DNA of 37,476 nucleotides from positions 1 through 37,476 of the forward strand of contig CAMTOJ010000035.1 in NCBI GenBank assembly GCA_947074145.1, in the 5' to 3' direction. The DNA comes from an uncultured Bacteroidales bacterium. GTDB lineage: Bacteria; Bacteroidota; Bacteroidia; Bacteroidales; JAUNSR01. The position numbers were made by a program, and so were the translations under genes. The stretch's first letter is position 1. Each line of letters starts with the position of its first letter. The notes beneath the pieces were generated by a model that searched no databases, had not been told where the DNA came from, and saw only the letters and a list, made by a program, of their open reading frames with translations. Of this stretch, positions 16,285 through 22,830 are shown in pieces.

Positions 16285-16878
16285 ATGTCCAAAACCAGAG
16301 ATTTGTTAGTTGATGTAGCGCGTTGTCTTTTTGCCAAAGAGGGTATTGAAAACACGACAATGAATGATATCGCCAAGGCCTCTAATAAAGGCCGTCGTAC
16401 TTTATATACCTATTTTAAGAATAAACAGGATATATATATGGCTGTTATAGAGTCGGAGTTGAATCTACTTGCTAATAATCTAAAGAGTGTAGAAAAGCTA
16501 AACATGCCGGCTGACGATAAACTTGTCAGATATATATTTATGAGAATGGATGCTATTAAAGAGACTGTATTTAGAAACGGAACTTTACGAGCAGAATTTT
16601 TTCGTGATATCTGGGAGGTTGAAAGAGTTCGAAAAACTTTCGATAATCAAGAGATTGAGATATTAAAAGCGATTTTAAATCAGGGAGTAAAAGAGGATCT
16701 TTTTGCTATTCCTAATGTGGAAATTGGAGCATTGACACTTCATTTTGCATTAAGAGGTCTTGATGTACCCTACATAAGAGGTGTGTTTACAGAGCTGGGA
16801 ATTACAAGATATACTTTGAGAGAATATATTCTTGATCTTGTTTTTAACGGAATCAAGAAGCAAAAAATAACATATTAG
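16285..16878 (+). CDS. TetR/AcrR-family transcriptional regulator
   Basis: A 197-residue regulator. The N-terminal DNA-binding domain (about 8-55) has the TetR helix-turn-helix: TTMNDIAKASNKGRRTLYTY then FKNKQDIY. The rest is an all-helical ligand-binding domain typical of the family. A palindrome overlapping its own promoter and a related one before the divergent flavin oxidoreductase suggest repression of both. fabG follows 60 bases later on the same strand, so a fatty-acyl ligand and a link to lipid synthesis are plausible but unproven. Confidence 0.93.
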   Translation: MSKTRDLLVDVARCLFAKEGIENTTMNDIAKASNKGRRTLYTYFKNKQDIYMAVIESELNLLANNLKSVEKLNMPADDKLVRYIFMRMDAIKETVFRNGTLRAEFFRDIWEVERVRKTFDNQEIEILKAILNQGVKEDLFAIPNVEIGALTLHFALRGLDVPYIRGVFTELGITRYTLREYILDLVFNGIKKQKITY

Positions 16879-16938
16879 AAATTAATATATTACCTATTGT
16901 TATCTGTAGGTATAATTTAAACAAAATCATAATACAAT

Positions 16939-17685
16939 ATGAAATTATTAGACGGAAAAGTTGCTCTTATAACAGGTGCTGCACGCGGTATCGGAAAATC
17001 TATCGCTCTTAAATTTGCAGAACAAGGTGCAAACATTGCATTTACAGATCTTTCAATAGATGAAAATGCAGAAAACACTATCAAAGAGATAGAAGCGATG
17101 GGTGTAAAAGTTAAAGGGTATGCTTCTAATGCGGCTGATTTCAATGAAACAAAACAGGTCGTTGATCAAATTAATAGTGATTTCGGACGTATAGATATAC
17201 TTGTAAATAATGCAGGTATTACACGTGACGGTTTACTAATGAGAATGTCTGAACAACAATTTGATCTTGTTATCAACGTAAATCTTAAATCAGCATTCAA
17301 CTTCATACATGCATGTACTCCGATAATGATGCGTCAAAAAGGCGGAAGCATTATCAATATGAGTTCAGTAGTGGGAGTTTCCGGTAATGCAGGTCAAGTC
17401 AATTATTCAGCATCCAAAGCCGGTATGATAGGTATGGCGAAATCTGTTGCTAAAGAATTGGGATCAAGAGGTGTTCGTGCTAATTGCGTAGCTCCGGGAT
17501 TCATTATCACAGAGATGACACATCAGCTTTCTGATCAGGTAAAAGAAGAGTGGGCAAAACAAATACCACTTCGTAGAGGAGGAACTCCGGAAGATGTTGC
17601 AAATGTATGTACATTCCTTGCATCAGATCTTTCTTCTTATGTTACAGGACAGGTAATTCACTGTTGCGGAGGTATGAATATGTAA
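16939..17685 (+). CDS. fabG: 3-oxoacyl-ACP reductase FabG
   Basis: A 248-residue SDR enzyme reducing 3-oxoacyl-ACP to 3-hydroxyacyl-ACP with NADPH in fatty acid synthesis. The cofactor loop TGAARGIG, the NNAG motif and the catalytic S-Y-K (MSSVVG, then YSASK) are all present. The C-terminus ends GQVIHCCGGMNM, the usual FabG form. It sits behind a TetR gene and ends in a strong terminator, so it is a unit separate from the downstream cluster, which has its own ketoreductase. This copy is the better candidate for housekeeping FabG. Confidence 0.93.
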   Translation: MKLLDGKVALITGAARGIGKSIALKFAEQGANIAFTDLSIDENAENTIKEIEAMGVKVKGYASNAADFNETKQVVDQINSDFGRIDILVNNAGITRDGLLMRMSEQQFDLVINVNLKSAFNFIHACTPIMMRQKGGSIINMSSVVGVSGNAGQVNYSASKAGMIGMAKSVAKELGSRGVRANCVAPGFIITEMTHQLSDQVKEEWAKQIPLRRGGTPEDVANVCTFLASDLSSYVTGQVIHCCGGMNM

Positions 17686-17706
17686 TATCTATCGATAGAA
17701 TTTTAT

Positions 17707-17743
17707 AAAAAAAGGATGTTTACAATACGAACATCCTTTTTTT
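17707..17743 (+). terminator. Terminator after fabG
   Basis: Arms at 17707-17720 and 17730-17743 (AAAAAAAGGATGTT and its complement, ending in T7) enclose a 9-base loop. It isolates the TetR-fabG unit from the acyl-chain cluster. Confidence 0.88.
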
Positions 17744-17837
17744 ATGATTTTTGGCGACATTTTGGTTAAGGATTTAGGGGTTTCATTTATTACTTTTACG
17801 ACTTTATTTAAAAATAATTCTATATTATTCTATATAA

Positions 17838-17869
17838 TTGAATAGATATGTGAAAATGATTTATTTTTG
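17838..17869 (+). promoter_or_regulatory. Promoter of the acyl-chain cluster
   Basis: TTG at 17838-17840 and TATTTTTG (17862-17869) are 21 bases apart. The -7 box matches TAnnTTTG exactly. Transcription should start near 17876, only about 25 bases before the GTG start of the TetR gene. Confidence 0.62.
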
Positions 17870-17874
17870 TAACT

Positions 17875-17888
17875 CGAACATTCATTCG
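17875..17888. promoter_or_regulatory. Possible TetR operator at the cluster transcription start
   Basis: CGAA and TTCG arms (17875-17878, 17885-17888) frame CATTCA, giving the GAACATTCATTC-type sequence often seen at TetR-family autoregulatory sites. It lies where RNA polymerase would start, just before the TetR gene. Confidence 0.4.
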
Positions 17889-17898
17889 GTGCGACTAA

Positions 17899-18501
17899 GT
17901 GAAAATAAATAAAGAACTAATATTAGAGGAAGCATTTGCTCTTTTTTATATATATGGGTATAAAGAGATGTCGATTTCTATACTTCAGGAAAAGATGGAT
18001 ATAGGAAGAGCATCTTTATATTATTATTTTAAAAATAAAGAAGAATTGCTTATTTGCTCGATAGAAGAGTATTATATAAAAAGATTCGATGCTTTTTATG
18101 ATTCTCTTGATCAGAATCTTTCTATTCTGGAGCTTATTGATCTGTTTATGGAATATTATGTAGGGATTTATAAAATGTTGTCACAACATAGCAGCGAAGA
18201 ATATTTATTTTCAAAGCTAAACTCTTTGTTAATGTATTCAGCTGCCCATTTTCCGGGCATAAAAGATAAATTAAAGAGAACTCGCACAATGAAATTCCAA
18301 TTATGGAAACGTGCGGTACAAGTCTGTTACGCTAAAAGGTTGATAAAAGCTGATATAGATATAGATCTTATATCATCTTTATTTTCAGGAATTACTTATG
18401 AATCATCAAGAGATTTTAAGAACCCTGAAACAGATGATGTCGAATCGCTCGAGGGATATAGGCGTTCATGCATGCTCTTATATGACTTAATTAAAATATA
18501 A
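17899..18501 (+). CDS. TetR/AcrR-family regulator, first gene of the acyl-chain cluster
   Basis: A 200-residue regulator starting at GTG 17899; no upstream ATG is available because the promoter ends about 30 bases before it. The helix-turn-helix is clear: MSISILQEKMDIGRASLYYY then FKNKEELL. The C-terminal helical domain resembles small-molecule-binding TetR proteins. Its gene is followed after 2 bases by the acyltransferase gene, so it is the first cistron of the cluster and probably its local autorepressor. It is different in sequence from the TetR at 16285. Confidence 0.9.
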   Translation: MKINKELILEEAFALFYIYGYKEMSISILQEKMDIGRASLYYYFKNKEELLICSIEEYYIKRFDAFYDSLDQNLSILELIDLFMEYYVGIYKMLSQHSSEEYLFSKLNSLLMYSAAHFPGIKDKLKRTRTMKFQLWKRAVQVCYAKRLIKADIDIDLISSLFSGITYESSRDFKNPETDDVESLEGYRRSCMLLYDLIKI

Positions 18502-18503
18502 AG

Positions 18504-19880
18504 ATGAAGACAAATTCAAACATTAAACCTTCGATGATATATAATCTGACAAGGTGTTATCTAAGATTTGTACATAATAAACTGTATTATAGAGATTATC
18601 ATATAATTGATAAACATAAAATACCACAAGACGGTACACCTGTTTTAATTGTATCAAATCATCAGAATTGTCTTAATGATCCCTTAGCTGTACAGTTTAC
18701 CTTTTATGATAGAAAGATAAATGTATTTGCTAGGGCAGATGTTTTCAAAAATCCTATTGCAAGACGTTTTTTGAATTTTCTTGGCTTGATACCTGCTTAC
18801 AGAATGAGTCACGAGGGTATAGAGTCAGTAGGGAACAATAGAAGAACTTTTGATATTGCATCTGATGAGCTGGTTAAAGGAAGGACCGTTTTGATGTATC
18901 CTGAGGCCGGTCATCAGACTAAAAGATGGTTAGGTAATTTTTCAATGGCGTATATTATTCTTGCTTTTGAAGCAGCTGAAAAAGCTGATTTCAAGAAAGA
19001 AGTATATATTTTGCCATCATGCAATCATTATACTTCATATTTTCATATGCAAAGTGATATACTTGTAAAATATGGAGATCCTATTGCTTTATCACCATAT
19101 TACGAAAAGTATAAGTCTAAGCCTCGTACCGTTCAACGCGAGATCAATAAATTAGTAAGAGAGAGAATTTCCGAATTAATGCTAAATGTTGAAGATTTGG
19201 ATAACTATGACGCTATTGATTATATTAGAAATAGCTATGGAGTTGAATTCGCGAAAGAGCAAGATTTGGACCCTAAATATTTGCCCGAAAAATTAAAAAG
19301 CGATAAGCAGCTTGTAAAGATCCTTGATGAATATAAATTAGATGATCCTATTGGAATCAAAGAAATTTATAGATTAGCAAATGAAGCTAAGGAGTTAGAA
19401 GAGGGTTTTAATTTCAGAAATTGGAATTATGAGAAAAAATTCTCCGTGACTTCTATAGGTTCAAGAATATTAGTAGGAATATTATTACTCCCGCTATTTT
19501 TAATCTCCCTTTTGCCAAATATTTTTATTTTTCTGGCGCCAAAGTTGATCACCCGAAGAATTGAAGATCATATGTTTGATGGGTCGATATATTATGGGTT
19601 ATCAGCATTGTTAACTATCCCCGTATTATATTTAACAACATTTTTTGTATTGTTAAATCTTACAGGTTTATTGTGGTTCGCAGCAGGATATTTATGTTTA
19701 CTGCCCTTATTGGGACTTTTTGCATGGAAATATCGTATTGGATATATAAAATTAAAAAGTGAGATAAGATTCAAGATTCAAAAAAATAAGGGGAAACTTG
19801 ACAAACTCTTAGCAATAAGAAAATCACTCTTTGGAAAATTGAGAAAAATTGAATCCTCACAAATGAGAGAAGCTATTTAA
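18504..19880 (+). CDS. PlsC-like lysophospholipid/glycerolipid acyltransferase with C-terminal membrane segments
   Basis: A 458-residue membrane acyltransferase. The catalytic motif is SNHQNCLNDPL (His53, Asp59), the HX5D spacing of GPAT-like LPLAT members rather than the classical HX4D. The acyl-acceptor motif reads LMYPEAGHQ (where FPEGTRS is usual). After about residue 310 the protein adds two or three hydrophobic segments (VGILLLPLFLISLLP; YLTTFFVLLNLTGLLWFAAG) and a basic tail. In aryl-polyene clusters an acyltransferase of this family is thought to anchor the polyene to a lipid. I infer the same here: transfer of the acyl chain made by the downstream genes to a glycerol-type acceptor. 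Acceptor and acyl specificity are unknown. Confidence 0.85.
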   Translation: MKTNSNIKPSMIYNLTRCYLRFVHNKLYYRDYHIIDKHKIPQDGTPVLIVSNHQNCLNDPLAVQFTFYDRKINVFARADVFKNPIARRFLNFLGLIPAYRMSHEGIESVGNNRRTFDIASDELVKGRTVLMYPEAGHQTKRWLGNFSMAYIILAFEAAEKADFKKEVYILPSCNHYTSYFHMQSDILVKYGDPIALSPYYEKYKSKPRTVQREINKLVRERISELMLNVEDLDNYDAIDYIRNSYGVEFAKEQDLDPKYLPEKLKSDKQLVKILDEYKLDDPIGIKEIYRLANEAKELEEGFNFRNWNYEKKFSVTSIGSRILVGILLLPLFLISLLPNIFIFLAPKLITRRIEDHMFDGSIYYGLSALLTIPVLYLTTFFVLLNLTGLLWFAAGYLCLLPLLGLFAWKYRIGYIKLKSEIRFKIQKNKGKLDKLLAIRKSLFGKLRKIESSQMREAI

Positions 19881-19912
19881 ATAAATTAAGGAAGTCCTTT
19901 AAATTTTGATAT

Positions 19913-21139
19913 ATGAAAAGAAGAGTCGTTATTACAGGAATGGGTATTTATTCATGTCTTGGTAAAGATTTGGAGGAGGTGAAAAACTCCTTGTTTAATG
20001 GTGTTTCAGGCATCGTATTTGATGCTGAAAGAAAAGAGATGGGTTTTCGTTCTGCTTTAACAGCAAAACTTGATGAACCAGAATTAAAGAAAGAATTAAG
20101 TCGTTCTCAAAGAGTTTACATGCCTGAACAGGCAAGATATGCATATTGTGCTACCAGAGATGCTTTAAAAAATGCAGGTATAGATCAAGAGTTTTTGGAT
20201 AACAACGAAGTTGGATTACTTTATGGTAACGATAGCTCTGCAGATGCAGTAGTTAAGAGTGTAGATACAATGAGAGAAAAGAAAGACACTACATTAGTAG
20301 GATCGGGAGCAATCTTTCAGTCTATGAACTCAACAGTTACAATGAATCTTGCTTGTATATTTAAACTCAAAGGGATGAATCTTACAGTATCAGGAGCTTG
20401 CGCGAGTGGGTCACATGCTATAGGTTTAGGTACCTTGTTGATTAGATCAGGTTTGCAAGAGTGTGTTATCTGCGGAGGTGCTCAGGAGGTAAATCCTTTC
20501 TCTATTGGAAGCTTTGATGGGATAAGTGCTTTCTCAACTCGAGAATCGGATCCTACAAAAGCATCGCGTCCATTTGATAAAGATAGAGATGGTCTTGTGC
20601 CCGGAGGTGGAGCAGCAACAATTGTTATTGAGAGTTATGAATCCGCAATAAAGCGCGGAGCACCTATAATTGCTGAGATAATCGGTTACGGATTCTCTTC
20701 TAATGGAGATCATATTTCTGTACCAAATGTAGATGGTCCAAGTCGTTCGTTGAAAATGGCCATTAAAGATGCCGGAATCGACATTAAAGAGATTGGCTAT
20801 GTTAATGCTCATGCCACTTCAACACCTGTTGGAGACAGAAATGAAGCAAAAGCAATAGCAAGTGTATTTGGCGATCATAAGCCGGAAGTAACTTCAACAA
20901 AATGTTTTACCGGTCATGAAATGTGGATGGCAGGAGCAAGTGAAGTTATATATTCAATGCTAATGATGAAGAATAACTTTATTGCGGCAAATCTTAATTT
21001 TGAGAATCCTGATGAGGATTCTGCTTTGTTGAATATTCCAGGACAAAGAGTTGAGAAAAAATTTGATATGTTTCTATCTAATTCATTCGGATTCGGTGGT
21101 ACAAATTCAACTTTAATAGTTAAAAACATAGAAGAATAA
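19913..21139 (+). CDS. Beta-ketoacyl-ACP synthase (KAS I/II type)
   Basis: A 408-residue condensing enzyme extending acyl-ACP with malonyl-ACP. The catalytic Cys163 lies in SGACASGSHAIG and the first His in NAHATSTPVGD. The Lys-His region reads STKCFTGHEMWMAGASE, a divergent form of the usual KSxxGHxxGAAG. The glycine motif SFGFGGTN is at the C-terminus. All catalytic residues are present, so it is active and not a chain-length factor. No second ketosynthase or CLF is encoded, unlike aryl-polyene and dialkylresorcinol clusters, so it probably works as a homodimer. It lies 32 bases after the acyltransferase and 22 before the ACP. Confidence 0.93.
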   Translation: MKRRVVITGMGIYSCLGKDLEEVKNSLFNGVSGIVFDAERKEMGFRSALTAKLDEPELKKELSRSQRVYMPEQARYAYCATRDALKNAGIDQEFLDNNEVGLLYGNDSSADAVVKSVDTMREKKDTTLVGSGAIFQSMNSTVTMNLACIFKLKGMNLTVSGACASGSHAIGLGTLLIRSGLQECVICGGAQEVNPFSIGSFDGISAFSTRESDPTKASRPFDKDRDGLVPGGGAATIVIESYESAIKRGAPIIAEIIGYGFSSNGDHISVPNVDGPSRSLKMAIKDAGIDIKEIGYVNAHATSTPVGDRNEAKAIASVFGDHKPEVTSTKCFTGHEMWMAGASEVIYSMLMMKNNFIAANLNFENPDEDSALLNIPGQRVEKKFDMFLSNSFGFGGTNSTLIVKNIEE

Positions 21140-21161
21140 TCTACTAATTAAATAAATAACA

Positions 21162-21407
21162 ATGGGAAATCAAGAGTTAATATCTAAAGTGAATGAGGTT
21201 CTGGCAGAAGAATTTGAAGTAGAAGTTGATACAATTTCAGCTGATGCAAATATTAAAGAAACATTAATGCTGGATAGCCTTAGCCTTGTAGATATGGTCG
21301 CTTTGATAGAGAGTGAATTTGGTGTTAAAATCAAAGGAACAGAAGTGACAACAATCAAAACATTTGATGATCTATACAGCTTTATTTCAGAAAGATTAGC
21401 TGCATAA
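21162..21407 (+). CDS. Acyl carrier protein
   Basis: An 81-residue acidic carrier protein. The phosphopantetheine attachment serine is Ser39 in LDSLSLVDMV, at the start of helix 2 as in all ACPs. It differs from a housekeeping AcpP by LDS in place of GADSLD and by a longer acidic first helix. Located immediately after the ketosynthase, it is the dedicated carrier of this pathway. A stable hairpin follows it inside the operon. Confidence 0.93.
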   Translation: MGNQELISKVNEVLAEEFEVEVDTISADANIKETLMLDSLSLVDMVALIESEFGVKIKGTEVTTIKTFDDLYSFISERLAA

Positions 21408-21420
21408 TCACATCTTTTAT

Positions 21421-21472
21421 ATTAAGCGTTTCCCTTACTCTCATTATTATATGAAGAAGGTAAACGCTTAAT
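21421..21472 (+). other. Intercistronic hairpin between the ACP and dehydratase genes
   Basis: Perfect 11-base arms ATTAAGCGTTT (21421-21431) and AAACGCTTAAT (21462-21472) enclose a 30-base loop that can pair further inside. Only a weak T run (CTTATTTT) follows. It lies in the largest gap of the cluster (140 bases). It could be a leaky terminator or a 3'-end stabiliser that raises ACP mRNA relative to the later genes. Confidence 0.6.
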
Positions 21473-21547
21473 CTTATTTTAAGGATACACCTGGTGACAT
21501 TGTATAAATAATTTTGTCTAAGGCTTAAATACAACAATAATACAGAT

Positions 21548-21979
21548 ATGGATAAGGTCTTATTTAAAGGAGAACAATTGGGTCGATTAATACCACAAAG
21601 AGATCCTATAATTATGGTTGATACGCTTTTTGAAGCAGATGACGAGAGTGCTATTACAGGCTTAACCATTAAAGAAGATAATATATTCTGCGATGGTAAG
21701 GTGTTGACCGAACCTGGAGTAATAGAGCATATTGCTCAATCTGCATCTGCATTTGCAGGCTATAAAGCTTATAAAAAAGAACTTCCTGCACCAATCGGTT
21801 TTATCGGTGAGGTGAAAAAATTTAAGGTAAACCGTTTACCGGATATAGGAAGTAAAATAAGAACTAACATAACAGTTATATCTGAAGCGATGAATATATC
21901 GTTGATTAAAGGAGAAGTAGTTTCAGAAAATGAGTTGGTTGCTTCATGTCAAATGAAGATTTTCATAAAAGATGAATAA
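21548..21979 (+). CDS. Hot-dog-fold dehydratase-like protein lacking the catalytic His (FabZ/ApeP-like)
   Basis: A 143-residue protein with the FabZ-like start LIPQRDPIIMVD and the central helix EPGVIEHIAQSASAFAGY. In FabZ the segment GHFPGxPVMPG carries the catalytic His. Here it is shortened to NIFCDGKVLTEPG, about four residues fewer, with no His, while the helix glutamate is kept (Glu60). In aryl-polyene clusters a similar protein (ApeP) acts with a second dehydratase. I infer it pairs with the dehydratase at 22425, which has the His. It could alternatively be a non-catalytic hot-dog subunit. Its last codons overlap the thioesterase start. Confidence 0.8.
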   Translation: MDKVLFKGEQLGRLIPQRDPIIMVDTLFEADDESAITGLTIKEDNIFCDGKVLTEPGVIEHIAQSASAFAGYKAYKKELPAPIGFIGEVKKFKVNRLPDIGSKIRTNITVISEAMNISLIKGEVVSENELVASCQMKIFIKDE

Positions 21980-22415
21980 AAAAGAAAAGAATATGGAAAA
22001 ACCATGTTTATCGCTGGCAGTACCTGTTAAAGTCAGATTCAGTGAAGTGGATTCTCTAAAGATTGTTTGGCATGGAAGTTATGTGAAATATCTTGAAGAT
22101 GCGAGAGAGGCTTTTGGTGAAAAATATGGCTTAGAATATATGTATATGTACAATAGCGGCTATGTTGCTCCTATTGTAGATATGCATTTCAAATATTTCA
22201 ATAGTGCGAGAGTGGGAGACAGATTGTCGGTTGAAATAACTTATAAACCTACAAGAGCCTCAAAATTGATTTTTAACTATAAGATATACAGAGAATCTGA
22301 TGGAGTATTATTGAGTGAGGCTCAAACAATTCAGCTTTTCCAAAATCTTGAAGGAGTATTTGAGGTTTCCAATCCTGACTTTTATGCAGAGTGGAAACTT
22401 TATCATAATCAATAA
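21972..22415 (+). CDS. 4HBT-family acyl-CoA/ACP thioesterase (YbgC-like)
   Basis: A 147-residue single hot-dog thioesterase. The active-site region RFSEVDSLKIVWHGSYVKYL is the 4HBT pattern, with Asp in the catalytic position and the WHGxYxxYLEDAREAF helix. It would release the finished chain from the ACP, or proofread it. The ATG at 21972 overlaps the previous stop (ATGAATAA), suggesting translational coupling. An in-frame ATG at 21993 would give a 140-residue protein starting closer to the conserved core. Aryl-polyene clusters also encode a thioesterase of this type. Confidence 0.86.
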   Translation: MNKKEKNMEKPCLSLAVPVKVRFSEVDSLKIVWHGSYVKYLEDAREAFGEKYGLEYMYMYNSGYVAPIVDMHFKYFNSARVGDRLSVEITYKPTRASKLIFNYKIYRESDGVLLSEAQTIQLFQNLEGVFEVSNPDFYAEWKLYHNQ

Positions 22416-22424
22416 CATATAACA

Positions 22425-22796
22425 ATGAATTTAAAAGATACATACTATAAACTTATATCATATAATAACGATGGGGAAACAGATCTGTTCGAGATAGATT
22501 TGCTGGCAGATCATCCTGTTTATGATGGACATTTTCCCGGTATGCCTGTATCTCCTGGCGTATGTAATATGCAAATGATTAAAGAGTGTGCATCTCTTGC
22601 CGTACGTAAGAATCTTATAATTGAGAATATCTCTGTTTGTAGATTATCGGCTGTGATGTCGCCCGTTGATAATCCTAAAGTATATATAAAGATAAAGAAT
22701 GATAAAACTGCAGATGACAGTTATAAAATCAATGCAACAATCGAAGATGATGTAACAGTCTTTATGACTTTTAAAGGAGAATTGAAAGAAAAATAG
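22425..22796 (+). CDS. 3-hydroxyacyl-ACP dehydratase-like hot-dog protein (ApeI-like)
   Basis: A 123-residue single hot-dog protein with the canonical motif YDGHFPGMPVSPGV (His36), the FabZ/FabA catalytic histidine loop. The acidic residue that should follow 14 positions later is a glutamine (Gln50 in CNMQMIKECA). It therefore has the half of the dyad missing from the protein at 21548, and vice versa. In FabZ and FabA the His and the acidic residue of one site come from different subunits, so a heterodimer would make one complete site. The alternative is that Gln is tolerated in this subfamily. It would remove water from 3-hydroxyacyl-ACP to leave a trans double bond. Confidence 0.84.
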   Translation: MNLKDTYYKLISYNNDGETDLFEIDLLADHPVYDGHFPGMPVSPGVCNMQMIKECASLAVRKNLIIENISVCRLSAVMSPVDNPKVYIKIKNDKTADDSYKINATIEDDVTVFMTFKGELKEK

Positions 22797-22830
22797 TATT
22801 ACAATAAGAGAGTTTAAAACCCCAAAATAA

